This document shows, piece after piece, positions 9,487 through 17,222 of a stretch of DNA of 61,198 nucleotides. Under the pieces are notes generated by a model that saw only the letters and a program-made list of their open reading frames with translations, did not search any database and was not told the origin of the DNA. Source of the stretch: an uncultured Bacteroidales bacterium. GTDB taxonomy: Bacteria; Bacteroidota; Bacteroidia; Bacteroidales; Muribaculaceae. The stretch is from the NCBI GenBank assembly GCA_902762385.1, contig CACWNQ010000014.1, positions 1-61,198 of the forward strand. Reading direction: 5' to 3'. A program made the translations under genes and the position numbers. The first letter of the stretch is position 1. The number at the start of each line of letters is the position of its first letter.

Positions 9487-10137
9487 CTACTGGCCACCTA
9501 TAGCCTGCTTACACTGGGTGTACATGGCTGGACAGTTGCTGACTACAAAGTAGTCGCTGCCCTGGGGCTTCACGACCTCAACGCCACGCCAGTTAGTATC
9601 CCACCCCTTGCTATCGATGAGCAGATAAATTACAGTGCCATGCAGCAACTGGCTCTGCTGGTATTTCTTGTTGGGATCGACTTTCATTTCAATTTTATAA
9701 GGTGGACGCACATAGTAGCCACCCTCGGGTGTAGCACCATCGAGCAAAGCCCAAGCGATGTAGGGGCGAGCATAATACTGGTCTTTCCCCATAATCTCAC
9801 GCAAGCGCTCAACGGTGCTGTTGTAGTTGGTGGAGGTGTTGTTAAGACGCAACGCCTTCTCTCCGTCGGGACGGTTGTTACGATAGAGTTCAAATGCCAT
9901 AACCTGCAGCGCCACAGCACCCTGAGGCTCACCGCCAAGTATCTTTTGCATCTCTTGCCACTGCTCAAGGGTTGCAGGGAATGCATCAAACTCGACCGAC
10001 GTCTTCTTGTCGCCCTCCCAACGAGTATGGCTGATTCTTTTGTTTATCTTGGTCTTAGCTGTGACATTTATCGAAACACCTAAAGAAATAATGGCTACCA
10101 GCACCACTGTTGCAATTGCCTTAAGTCTTGTTTTCAT
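9487..10137 (-). CDS. Exported protein of unknown function (DUF6935-like)
   Basis: 216 residues with a clear signal peptide (MKTRLKAIATVVLVAIISLG). The mature part begins with a Trp-Glu-Gly segment and contains EFDAFPATLEQWQEMQKILG, then ALQVMAFELYRNNRPDGEKA, then a strand-rich C-terminus with PPYKIEMKVDPN and YFVVSNCPAMY. This pattern reminds me of the DUF6935 family, but I hold that loosely. No catalytic motif is seen. It follows another exported protein by 34 bases and probably forms an operon with it. Confidence 0.7.
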   Translation of the reverse strand: MKTRLKAIATVVLVAIISLGVSINVTAKTKINKRISHTRWEGDKKTSVEFDAFPATLEQWQEMQKILGGEPQGAVALQVMAFELYRNNRPDGEKALRLNNTSTNYNSTVERLREIMGKDQYYARPYIAWALLDGATPEGGYYVRPPYKIEMKVDPNKKYQQSQLLHGTVIYLLIDSKGWDTNWRGVEVVKPQGSDYFVVSNCPAMYTQCKQAIGGQ

Positions 10138-10171
10138 AATTCAAATGTTTATAATTAATTATTCACGTTAA

Positions 10172-11095
10172 TCATAATTCGTTGTTGGTTAATTTCTTGA
10201 TGTCTTCAAGAAGGGTTTTAGTGGCTTCGTCGGCCTCCTTAGGATTAGTCATGTACTGCAACAGGCTGTTGCGTGCCTCTAACCACTTTGGCATAGCCTC
10301 GGTAGCCTTCTTAACAGCATCGGTTATTCCCTTAGAAAAAGTGTCGAAATACTCAGGCTCCGACTTCTTGAAATCATCATCGACCGATTCCTTCAGGCTC
10401 TTGGCACGGGCTGCCATGTTCTGGATAATTGCGGTGGCAATGTCGACATTGCTCAACGATTGCTTCGATGCCATGGCTGTTGTGCCTATTCTCAGCAGGT
10501 CGCCCACATCATTATGACGAATCTGCGAGAGAGTCCATGCGCTGCCTGCTGCACCCAAAAGAGCCATTGAGCCTCCATAGCTCTCAAGATAACTGGCATT
10601 AGAACAGTAGTCTTGCAGTGCGTTCTGCAACATCACCCATGCGTCAATCTCACCTTCGATGGCCTTGCGTGCAGCGTTCGAAGTGGCTTTGCTGAGCATT
10701 TGATCATAAGTGTCGAAAGTGAAGTAACTATTTGACATCTTGTGGATATAGCCAGCATCGACCATATCAAAGTTAGATGATACCTCCAACTTTTGTGCAG
10801 CATATTCGTCGAGTTGCGACAATACGGCCTTGGTCTTCTGCACCTTAGTGACGGCGCTTTTGTCCATCGACTTTTTGAAACATGGCAATGCCACAGCCTC
10901 AATTTTGCTCTTTAAAGTCTTGCAGTCGGCACGTGATGTCACGGGGGTGTTTTCCAGATTACGAATATCCTGCACTATCGACGCTACAGTCTTCACCCTA
11001 CTAGTGCGTTTCTTGGCATTGGTGGTAAATACCGCTGCTGCCATCAGCATGACAGTTAAAGTAATCGCCGTAAATTTAAAAATCTTGGTATTCAT
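10172..11095 (-). CDS. Exported, mostly helical protein of unknown function
   Basis: 307 residues. An N-terminal signal segment (about residues 8-27) is followed by a Lys-rich start of the mature protein and then almost entirely helical sequence with many Ala, Lys, Ser and Asp. A short hydrophobic patch near 170-190 (GGSMALLGAAGSAWTLSQI) could pack internally. I recognise no domain. It is the first gene of a two-gene leftward unit with the 216-residue exported protein. Confidence 0.7.
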   Translation of the reverse strand: MNTKIFKFTAITLTVMLMAAAVFTTNAKKRTSRVKTVASIVQDIRNLENTPVTSRADCKTLKSKIEAVALPCFKKSMDKSAVTKVQKTKAVLSQLDEYAAQKLEVSSNFDMVDAGYIHKMSNSYFTFDTYDQMLSKATSNAARKAIEGEIDAWVMLQNALQDYCSNASYLESYGGSMALLGAAGSAWTLSQIRHNDVGDLLRIGTTAMASKQSLSNVDIATAIIQNMAARAKSLKESVDDDFKKSEPEYFDTFSKGITDAVKKATEAMPKWLEARNSLLQYMTNPKEADEATKTLLEDIKKLTNNEL

Positions 11096-11145
11096 ATTAG
11101 TTTCAGTTATAAATATTACATATGATTTCTTTATTAATCAACTTA

Positions 11146-11153
11146 CAAATATA
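11146..11153 (-). promoter_or_regulatory. -7 element (TATATTTG) for the two-gene exported-protein unit
   Basis: Minus-strand TATATTTG about 50 bases upstream of the start at 11095, in a very AT-rich stretch. No convincing -33 box. Confidence 0.4.
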
Positions 11154-11214
11154 GTAATTTTTTCTCGTGACATCATAGCGATAAGAGCAAAAAGATTACA
11201 TATTAAATGAAAAA

Positions 11215-11242
11215 AGCCACCCAGCTATGGGGCTGAGTGGCT
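11215..11242 (-). terminator. Rho-independent terminator of the small lipoprotein gene
   Basis: Stem AGCCACCCAGC (11215-11225) pairs with GCTGAGTGGCT (11232-11242) with one mismatch. On the minus strand it is followed by TTTTTTC, and it lies 28 bases after the stop of the lipoprotein gene. Confidence 0.8.
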
Positions 11243-11270
11243 AATTTTTAAGCTTCAAACGTTGTGGTAA

Positions 11271-11765
11271 TTAGAAAACCAAGGTGTTGGTGCACTCTTT
11301 AGCATTGAGCTTGTCCATGTCGGCCTTGGGAAGCTGAGCCTTGAATACAACCTCAATCTCTTCGCCGGCAGGAGCCTTGAGCCATTCAGCAATTTTTGCC
11401 ATGCTATCTTCATCGGCAAGAAGAGTGAGCTTCACGTCCTTGTTGTCCTCGTCGCGGCCGCTGATCCACAGCTTAGCAGGCTCTTTCATCTCCTCAAACT
11501 CAGTCTTTTCGCTATGTTTGAGTTTTACAGTGGCTTTAACGTCGAGAATGTCGCCCTCGCCTTGAACTTCAAAGCTGATGGGAGCACCAAGCTCGGGGAT
11601 GAAGCAGTTCTTGCTACCAGTAGTTCCACTGATACCGTTTTGAACTGAGAATGTTGCTGCTGGTTCGGCCTCGCCGCTAGCTGCACTACCACTACCCTGA
11701 TTAGCGTTGCCAGTGCAAGAAACCATCATTGCAACAGTGGCAATCATCAATAAAAACTTTTTCAT
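11271..11765 (-). CDS. Small lipoprotein of unknown function
   Basis: I choose the internal start at 11765 because MKKFLLMIATVAMMVSC is a textbook lipoprotein signal with the lipid-attachment Cys at residue 17; the longer frame adds nine residues that would break it. The mature part (about 148 residues) has a Gly/Ser/Ala linker and then a single beta-rich domain with charged strands (FEVQGEGDILDVKATVKL) and a short helix (EEIEVVFKAQLPKADMDKL). No family is recognised. It is monocistronic, with its own terminator. Confidence 0.75.
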   Translation of the reverse strand: MKKFLLMIATVAMMVSCTGNANQGSGSAASGEAEPAATFSVQNGISGTTGSKNCFIPELGAPISFEVQGEGDILDVKATVKLKHSEKTEFEEMKEPAKLWISGRDEDNKDVKLTLLADEDSMAKIAEWLKAPAGEEIEVVFKAQLPKADMDKLNAKECTNTLVF

Positions 11766-11892
11766 AATAATTGTTGTTTTGGTTTTGTTCACTGCAAGAC
11801 CAGATCAGCGCCATCTAATCTCACTAGTGAGTATTTTTTAACAAAAAATAATTTTAAAGTTTGTGTTTCGACAGGCTCGAGGCGCTGACTCG

Positions 11893-11991
11893 GCCCGTGT
11901 GGGGTTTAAATATTATGTATACCCTTGAAAGGTATTTTCTCATTTTAGAGGGTAGTCGCAGCGGCATTGCTGTGTCGTGTGCGGGCTACCC
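11893..11991. ncRNA. Possible structured RNA or relic (strand uncertain)
   Basis: GC-rich islands in AT-rich DNA can close several nested stems: GCCCG (11893-11897) with CGGGC (11982-11986), GGGTAG (11950-11955) with CTACCC (11986-11991) as an alternative, ATACC with GGTAT around 11929-11945, and CAGC with GCTG around 11959-11972. No clean promoter or T-tract defines a transcript, and I recognise no Rfam family. It could be a small RNA, a long leader element or decayed sequence. Confidence 0.22.
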
Positions 11992-12070
11992 TTTTACACA
12001 TTTTCTACCCGCAAATCTAAAGTTGGTCACTCTTGACGATGCAAAGTAAAGCACATTTGCCCACACACTT

Positions 12071-12154
12071 TATAACTGTGGGGACATTAATTATAACAAT
12101 GTGGACATTTTTTATAAAAAATCTTACATTTATTATAACCTAAAGGACATTTTT
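12071..12154. repeat. Four tandem 21-bp direct repeats (TATAAC-N5-GGACATT)
   Basis: TATAAC or TATAAA occurs at 12071, 12092, 12113 and 12134, and GGACATT or TTACATT at 12082, 12103, 12124 and 12145, each exactly 21 bases apart. The spacers vary while the two boxes are kept. A 21-bp period is two helical turns, as expected for sites bound on one DNA face. They lie about 115 bases upstream of the aroQ promoter. Confidence 0.85.
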
Positions 12155-12246
12155 GTACAACAAATCATTATTTATCAGCATTTTAGACAAAGACCTAAAA
12201 AAGCAACATAAAAAAGAGAAAAAATATGATTTTTCAGGATGCTCAT

Positions 12247-12278
12247 ATTGCGTTATTTAGCACTTTGTGGTAATTTTG
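12247..12278 (+). promoter_or_regulatory. aroQ promoter (ATTG-N20-TAATTTTG)
   Basis: ATTG at 12247-12250, 20 bases, then TAATTTTG at 12271-12278, a good Bacteroidetes promoter 25 bases before the start. Confidence 0.7.
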
Positions 12279-12303
12279 CACCATTGAAAAATTATTATTT
12301 GTC

Positions 12304-12732
12304 ATGAAAATTTCAATCATCAACGGTCCTAATCTAAACCTTACAGGCAAGCGAGAGCCTGAGATTTATGGCACACAGTCGCTCGAGAGTTATTTCCAAG
12401 TTCTAGCCACTGCCTATCCTGATGTTGAATTCACTTTCTTCCAGAGCAACATTGAGGGAGAGATAGTCGATGAGATACAGCGTGCGGGATTTGATGTCGA
12501 CGGTATTGTGATTAACGCGGGCGCCTATAGCCACTATAGTCTGGCGATTGCCGACGCTCTGCGTGCCGTTCCAGCACCAGCCGTAGAGGTGCACTTGAGC
12601 AATGTGTACAATCGTGAGCCCGAGCGCCACCATTCAGCGATTGCTCCCGCCTGCGTGGGCATAATAGCCGGCTTCGGCCCCGATAGCTACCGCCTCGCAG
12701 TCGAAGCACTTGATACAATTCACAATGCATAA
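12304..12732 (+). CDS. aroQ: 3-dehydroquinate dehydratase, type II
   Basis: 142 residues, the usual length of the small dodecameric type II enzyme. It converts 3-dehydroquinate to 3-dehydroshikimate in the cytoplasm (step 3 of the shikimate pathway). Family motifs are complete: N-terminal GPNLNLTGKREPEIYG with the active-site Arg/Tyr loop, INAGAYSHYSLAIADAL in the middle, and EVHLSNVYNRE followed by the HHS segment with the catalytic His. Its own promoter lies just upstream; a methyltransferase gene follows after 40 bases and may be co-transcribed. Confidence 0.96.
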   Translation: MKISIINGPNLNLTGKREPEIYGTQSLESYFQVLATAYPDVEFTFFQSNIEGEIVDEIQRAGFDVDGIVINAGAYSHYSLAIADALRAVPAPAVEVHLSNVYNREPERHHSAIAPACVGIIAGFGPDSYRLAVEALDTIHNA

Positions 12733-12772
12733 TTCTCTCACCTCTTTCCTCTCACCTCAATCCTGATAAACT

Positions 12773-13414
12773 ATGACTCAAGAACTGGAAGATTACATAC
12801 TTACGCACATCGATGCTGAGCCTGAGCATCTGCATCAGCTTGACCGCGACACACACATCCAGTTGCTCTACTCGCGCATGTGCTCGGGGCATCTGCAGGG
12901 CAGAGTGTTGAAGATGCTCGTGCGCATGATTCGCCCCAAGCAAGTGCTCGAACTCGGCACCTATTCGGGTTATGCGTCACAATGCATGGCCGAGGGGCTG
13001 CTAGATGACGATGCGATAGTACATACTATTGAGGTGGAAGATGAGCTTGAAGACTTCTTGCGCAAGCATTTTATAAAATCACCTGTGGGCGATAGGATTA
13101 AGCTGCACATTGGTGACTGCAATGAGATAGTGCCACAGCTTGGCGGCGACTTCGATTTGGTGTTTGTCGATGCCAATAAGCGTCAGTATGTAGATTATTT
13201 TAATCTCGTGATTGACCATGTGAAGCCTGGCGGCTTCATCATCGCCGACAACACCCTATGGGACGGCAAAGTCACCGACCTACACGGCAAGAAAATGGAT
13301 GACCAGACTCAGGGCATCCTCGACTTCAACGACCTAGTGGCACGTGATGAACGAGTAGAAACCGTCATACTGCCCCTGCGCGACGGCCTAACGATCCTCT
13401 ATAAGAAACCTTAG
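12773..13414 (+). CDS. SAM-dependent O-methyltransferase (catechol-OMT-like)
   Basis: 213 residues, the size of the caffeoyl-CoA/catechol O-methyltransferase family. Motif I is VLELGTYSGYASQCMA (about 63-78), the acidic SAM-ribose residue is in HTIEVEDELEDF, and the metal-binding Asp region is DLVFVDANKRQYVDYF followed by IADNTLWDGKV. It would methylate a hydroxyl group using a divalent metal; the substrate is unknown. It sits between aroQ and a TonB-domain gene in the same direction. Confidence 0.9.
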   Translation: MTQELEDYILTHIDAEPEHLHQLDRDTHIQLLYSRMCSGHLQGRVLKMLVRMIRPKQVLELGTYSGYASQCMAEGLLDDDAIVHTIEVEDELEDFLRKHFIKSPVGDRIKLHIGDCNEIVPQLGGDFDLVFVDANKRQYVDYFNLVIDHVKPGGFIIADNTLWDGKVTDLHGKKMDDQTQGILDFNDLVARDERVETVILPLRDGLTILYKKP

Positions 13415-13502
13415 CATTTTATTGACTCTTAATTATTTTGACAAATAATAAAAGGGTGTTTTTTTACGTTTAAAATAATGAACCCTTTAAAACTTTGCGA
13501 TT

Positions 13503-14150
13503 ATGAAACACGGAAAATCAGTATGCAACACACTCAAGCAAATCAGGCTCGACGTTGCTCGTGCTAACGGCATTGATTATGTTCCTGCTCCATGCAGCCA
13601 CAAGGGCGACTGCGCTGGCACTTGCCCTGCATGTGAGAGTGAGGTGGAATACATTGAGAAAGAAATTTCTCGCAGGCATTCTTTGGGTAAAGCTGTGCTG
13701 ATTGCCGGCATTGGGCTCACAAGCCTCACATCAATGGCTGGCACATCAAGTAATGCCACGACTGCTTTTTCAAGTGGCATTGAAAACCAAGTTTCGAGAA
13801 GTGATAACGAGGTCTTTGGCAGCTCAGCCCACATGCCCAGCTTTCCCGGGGGTGATTGGGCTCTAATTAGATTTTTTAGTGAAAACGTTGTTTATCCCGA
13901 AGAGGCCTACAAGAATCACATTGAAGGCAAGGTAATTGTGCAGTTTTTTATTGAAAAGACTGGCAAGGTGGGCGAGGTTAAGGTTGCTCGTGGTGTAGAC
14001 AAAGAACTTGATGCCGAGGCAGTGCGAGTGTGCAAGTCACTACCTGATTTCTCGCCAGGTCGCAATGCAGTTGGCGAACCAGTGGGAGTGTGGTACACCA
14101 TGCCTGTCACCTTCAAGATTCAAGAAAGTGCACCTGAAGTGACAGAGTAA
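13503..14150 (+). CDS. TonB C-terminal domain protein with an N-terminal Cys cluster
   Basis: 215 residues. The N-terminus is cytoplasmic and has four Cys in the pattern C-x5-C-x3-C-x2-C (C31, C37, C41, C44), followed by a single membrane segment (about 62-78, KAVLIAGIGLTSLTSM). The C-terminal 90 residues are a TonB-type domain: YPEEAYKNHIEGKVIVQFFI, GEVKVARGVDKELDAEAVRV, and WYTMPVTFKI. TonB domains deliver proton-motive energy to outer-membrane receptors. The Cys cluster could bind a metal, which would make it a sensor-linked TonB, but that is inference. No ExbB/ExbD is nearby. Confidence 0.88.
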   Translation: MKHGKSVCNTLKQIRLDVARANGIDYVPAPCSHKGDCAGTCPACESEVEYIEKEISRRHSLGKAVLIAGIGLTSLTSMAGTSSNATTAFSSGIENQVSRSDNEVFGSSAHMPSFPGGDWALIRFFSENVVYPEEAYKNHIEGKVIVQFFIEKTGKVGEVKVARGVDKELDAEAVRVCKSLPDFSPGRNAVGEPVGVWYTMPVTFKIQESAPEVTE

Positions 14151-14175
14151 CACATCTAGAAAAAGGACCAAAATA

Positions 14176-14202
14176 AGACAAAGAGAACTAATCCCTTTGT
14201 CT
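14176..14202. terminator. Bidirectional terminator between convergent genes
   Basis: AGACAAAG (14176-14183) pairs with CTTTGTCT (14195-14202); A-rich on the left and T-rich on the right (TTAGTTTTATT), so it can work for both flanking genes. Confidence 0.65.
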
Positions 14203-14213
14203 CATTAGTTTTA

Positions 14214-14732
14214 TTAAATGTTATGTTCTTTCTTATAATTGTTATAAATCTTTTTCAGTTGTTTGTCAATCTCACTTTGAGGTCTGTCAAGTTCGCTTAG
14301 GTCAACCTTAAAGGTGCTTGGCACATCCATCCTGTCGTGGTATTTAATGACAAGGTAGAGTTGAGTGCCCCGAATGCGGCTGTAGGTGCGCTTGAAACTA
14401 ACCTTGTCACAGTCTTCAAAAAGTATCACATTGGCCAATCCTTTGTCATAGATAACAAAATTATCATCGCCAACAACAAATGCTGGAATGCCGCGACTAG
14501 TCATGCTTGCCTTCTTGAAGTTCTCAAACACCGAAAGGATAATGCCTAGAGTTATCAGGAAGTAAGGGATGATGAGCACATAGCCATGCCAATCAGTGAA
14601 CATAAACGAGAGTTCCCAATGAACGAAGCTAAACACGGCAAAGGCAACCAATAGCACCGACAAGATTGTGTAAATCACAGCCTTGGTTGTGGCTTTGCCT
14701 TGGCGATAATAATATTGTTGAGTAGTTTGCAT
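14214..14732 (-). CDS. STM3941-like membrane protein of unknown function
   Basis: 172 residues with two N-terminal transmembrane helices (about 18-38 and 48-68) and a cytoplasmic C-terminal half of beta-strands resembling a PH-like fold (FVVGDDNFVIYDKG, VILFEDCDKVSFKRTY, LYLVIKYHD), ending in a helix (SEIDKQLKKIYNNYKKE). The layout fits the STM3941 family, a small group with no assigned role. It has its own promoter (TAACTTTG). Confidence 0.75.
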   Translation of the reverse strand: MQTTQQYYYRQGKATTKAVIYTILSVLLVAFAVFSFVHWELSFMFTDWHGYVLIIPYFLITLGIILSVFENFKKASMTSRGIPAFVVGDDNFVIYDKGLANVILFEDCDKVSFKRTYSRIRGTQLYLVIKYHDRMDVPSTFKVDLSELDRPQSEIDKQLKKIYNNYKKEHNI

Positions 14733-14751
14733 GAGAAAGTGATATCTACTG

Positions 14752-14782
14752 CAAAGTTACAAAAAAACTTGTTCATGACAAC
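14752..14782 (-). promoter_or_regulatory. Promoter of the STM3941-like gene (GTTG-N19-TAACTTTG)
   Basis: On the minus strand: GTTG (14782-14779), 19 bases, TAACTTTG (14759-14752), about 20 bases before the start. Confidence 0.6.
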
Positions 14783-14841
14783 CACAATCGTGAAGACTAC
14801 GAAAATGTGGGGCATTATGTTACATATTCACGAAAAAGTAT

Positions 14842-14849
14842 TAATTTTG
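14842..14849 (+). promoter_or_regulatory. -7 element (TAATTTTG) of the rbfA promoter
   Basis: An exact TAnnTTTG match 24 bases before rbfA. The -33 region about 20 bases upstream is AT-rich without a clear TTTG. Confidence 0.55.
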
Positions 14850-14873
14850 CATCTAATAAAGAATTAGATAATT

Positions 14874-15209
14874 ATGGAATCAACAAGAATACAAAAAATA
14901 CAGCGCCTCATTCAAAAAGATTTGAGTGAGATATTTCGCGAAGACACTGCCAAGATGCGCGGTGTGATAGTTAGTGTGAGCAATGTGCGAGTGTCGCCCG
15001 ACCTTAGCATAGCCCGTGTGCACCTGAGCGTTTTTCCTAGCGAGCGTGCCCAAGAGATAGTTGATGGTGTGAACCAGAACGTGAAAACCATTCGTTACAC
15101 ATTGGCTCAACGCGTTAGGAATCAACTGCGCAAGACACCCGAGCTAGTGTTCTACGTTGACGACTCTCTCGACTATATTGAGCATATCGACGAGTTGCTT
15201 AAGAAGTAG
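14874..15209 (+). CDS. rbfA: Ribosome-binding factor A
   Basis: 111 residues, the normal length. The N-terminus STRIQKIQRLIQKDLSEIF and the KH-type core (VIVSVSNVRVSPDLSIARVH, then LAQRVRNQLRKTPELVFYVD and a final DSLDYIEHIDELL) are diagnostic. RbfA binds the 30S subunit and assists maturation of the 16S rRNA 5' end. It is followed by a LolC/E-like permease gene, a pairing I believe is common in Bacteroidetes. Confidence 0.95.
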   Translation: MESTRIQKIQRLIQKDLSEIFREDTAKMRGVIVSVSNVRVSPDLSIARVHLSVFPSERAQEIVDGVNQNVKTIRYTLAQRVRNQLRKTPELVFYVDDSLDYIEHIDELLKK

Positions 15210-15270
15210 TTTTTAGTTCTTAGTTCAGAGTTGACACTTATTACTTACTACTTTTTACTTATTCCTTCTC
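15210..15270. repeat. Degenerate intergenic TTAGTTC / TTACT-type repeats
   Basis: This spacer is built from short degenerate units (TTTTTAG TTCTTAG TTCAGAG, then TTATTACTTACTACTTTTTACT). It is of the same type as the heptad tracts at 27812, 39116 and 43061. Confidence 0.5.
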
Positions 15271-16491
15271 GTGTCTCTGCCGTTAAAAATAGCGCTGCGC
15301 TACCTCAAGTCAAAAAAAGCGCACAATGCTGTGAACATCATCAGCATCATCTCGATATGTGGTGTGGTGGTGACCACTGCTGCACTAGTGTGTGTGCTCA
15401 GCGTGTTCAACGGTTTTAAGGGCGTGATTCAAGACCGTCTTGCCCACCTCGATCCCGAAATTGCTGTAACGCCGTCGAAAGGCAAGGTTATGCCCGATGC
15501 CGACAGCGTAATCACCGCTTTAGGCAAGATTGACGGCATAGAAAAAGCGATGCCTGTACTAGAGGATCAAGCTCTAGCTATCTATGCCGATTATCAGATG
15601 CCTGTCAGGCTTAAAGGAGTCCCTGTCAACTATCATGAGATAAACTCGCTCGACAGCACCATCATCGACGGATACTATGCCCTGAAAGACGATGTGTCGA
15701 GCTTTGCCGTGGTGGGCATTGGCCCCGCTGTCAATCTCAGGTTGCGTGCTGGCAGCCTGCGCATGCTCCAGCTCTATGCCCCACGTCGCGTGGGTCGAGT
15801 GAACGTAGCCAATCCCATCGATGCATTCATGAGCGATTCACTGTTTGTGTCGTCAATCTTCCAGGTTCAGCAGAACTCCTACGACCAAGACCTGATTTTC
15901 GTGCCGCTCGACTTTGCCCGCAACCTCTTTGACTACGAGAGCGAAGCGTCACAAGTTGAAATAAAGCTGCGTAGTGGGGCACGCGAAGATGCTGTGATGA
16001 AACAAGTGGCAAAAACACTGTGCCCCGGCTATGAAGTGAAAAACCGGCTAATGCAGCAATCTGAGTCGTTCCGCATGATAAATGTAGAGAAGTGGGTCAC
16101 ATTCCTGCTGCTGGCCTTCATCATGATTATTGCCACATTCAACGTTATCAGCACATTGTCGCTGCTCATCATCGAGAAAGATGAGAGCATCGCAACCTTC
16201 CAGAACCTGGGTGCCACACACCAGCAAATCACTCGCATCTTTGTTGCCGAGGGCTGGTTAATCACCATGTTAGGAGCAGTGCTGGGTATAGTGCTTGGAC
16301 TGTTGCTTTGCCTAGGGCAGCAGACCTTCGGATGGCTCAAAATCAGCGCCGACCCAACTCAAGTGATTGTCAATGCCTACCCAGTGCAAGTGGTATGGAC
16401 CGACATCGTGATAGTGCTGCTGCTCGTTGCCGCCATAGGCTTTGTCACCTCGCTTGTGACAAGCACCATCATGCGACGTCGCCTGCGCTGA
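15271..16491 (+). CDS. ABC transporter permease of the LolC/LolE (FtsX-like) family
   Basis: 406 residues. One transmembrane helix near the N-terminus (about 25-47), a large periplasmic domain (about 50-265), then three helices in the FtsX-like C-terminal domain (FLLLAFIMIIATFNVISTLS, ITMLGAVLGIVLGLLLC, TDIVIVLLLVAAIGFVTS). This topology matches LolC/E, which with LolD extracts lipoproteins from the inner membrane for transport to the outer membrane. The start codon is GTG at 15271; no better ATG exists upstream. The ATPase partner is not in the window. Confidence 0.87.
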   Translation: MSLPLKIALRYLKSKKAHNAVNIISIISICGVVVTTAALVCVLSVFNGFKGVIQDRLAHLDPEIAVTPSKGKVMPDADSVITALGKIDGIEKAMPVLEDQALAIYADYQMPVRLKGVPVNYHEINSLDSTIIDGYYALKDDVSSFAVVGIGPAVNLRLRAGSLRMLQLYAPRRVGRVNVANPIDAFMSDSLFVSSIFQVQQNSYDQDLIFVPLDFARNLFDYESEASQVEIKLRSGAREDAVMKQVAKTLCPGYEVKNRLMQQSESFRMINVEKWVTFLLLAFIMIIATFNVISTLSLLIIEKDESIATFQNLGATHQQITRIFVAEGWLITMLGAVLGIVLGLLLCLGQQTFGWLKISADPTQVIVNAYPVQVVWTDIVIVLLLVAAIGFVTSLVTSTIMRRRLR

Positions 16492-16528
16492 CACAAGTGG
16501 ATAAAGGATAAAACTGGCACAGAAATTG

Positions 16529-16559
16529 CTGTATTTACGTTAGTTATTCTACAATACAG
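16529..16559. promoter_or_regulatory. Inverted repeat CTGTATT-N17-AATACAG (candidate operator)
   Basis: CTGTATT (16529-16535) and AATACAG (16553-16559) are exact inverted copies ending eight bases before the protease start. No TAnnTTTG promoter is visible, so the site overlaps whatever promoter serves the protease/AlbA_2-WYL unit. WYL proteins often repress their own operons, which makes autoregulation plausible. Confidence 0.45.
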
Positions 16560-16567
16560 TTTTTTCT

Positions 16568-17164
16568 ATGAACGACATCATATTACCATATGTAATGCCA
16601 ATTTTTCGCAGGCCGAACGACCCTAGGTCGTTTGCCGGCACTGCATTCTGCATCAATGATTATCTTGTCACTGCTGGCCATGTTATCTCGGCACCAACCA
16701 CTTATTTTGTGCGCAATGGCAACAGCTACCACCCGCTTCAATTCAACCAGTGGATTCCACAGCAACTTCCAGCCGACGACCGCATGGGATATGACATAGC
16801 TCTCTACCCTATTCCAGGACTTAAAAGCCCACTGGCTCTTGCCAACGTTGATGCCGAGCCCAACGACTCGCTCGACATCCTGTGCTGGCAAATGCAACCA
16901 GGAGGGCCTCAGTTAGTTGCCACTCAGGGACTTGTAATCAAGGAGCCCGACGAGAACGGCTACTTGCGGCTTGCCACCGTCAACCACATAACACATGGTT
17001 GCAGTGGATGCCCTATCTTCGACAGCGATGGCCAAGTGTATGGCATGGTGACAATGGGCCGCAGCAATGTTGACCCTAAAGGCCTGTCACCACTGTCACG
17101 GCAAATGGAGCAGAACACCTGCTGGGCATTCAAAACCAGCTACATAAAGCGCTTCATGCCTTAA
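16568..17164 (+). CDS. Cytoplasmic trypsin-like serine protease
   Basis: 198 residues with no signal peptide. The chymotrypsin-fold landmarks are present: His38 in VTAGHVI, Asp76 in YDIALY and Ser146 in GCSGCPIF, so the triad looks intact; the usual GNSGGP is altered to GCSGCP with two Cys beside the Ser. The protein is minimal, with no PDZ domain, unlike DegP/HtrA. It begins just after an inverted repeat and is followed 58 bases later by a large AlbA_2/WYL protein in the same direction. Cytoplasmic single-domain trypsins next to sensor-type proteins occur in bacterial conflict systems, so an effector role is possible. That is inference from context. Confidence 0.85.
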   Translation: MNDIILPYVMPIFRRPNDPRSFAGTAFCINDYLVTAGHVISAPTTYFVRNGNSYHPLQFNQWIPQQLPADDRMGYDIALYPIPGLKSPLALANVDAEPNDSLDILCWQMQPGGPQLVATQGLVIKEPDENGYLRLATVNHITHGCSGCPIFDSDGQVYGMVTMGRSNVDPKGLSPLSRQMEQNTCWAFKTSYIKRFMP

Positions 17165-17222
17165 AACATCAACATAATGCAATCATTACATCAAAATAAA
17201 TAATCACTAAAAAATACATATC

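Larger units (their letters stand above)
11766..12303. other. Large intergenic region with phased repeats and a foldable stretch
   Basis: Contents from left to right: the palindrome CTCACTAGTGAG (11820-11831), a foldable GC-rich stretch (about 11870-12005), four 21-bp repeats (12071-12154) and the aroQ promoter. A 62-codon open frame at 11861-12049 has no protein-like character. Confidence 0.6.

Noticed and set aside
11861-12049. 62-codon open frame in the aroQ upstream region
   Set aside because: No protein-like composition and no start context; it overlaps foldable non-coding sequence.
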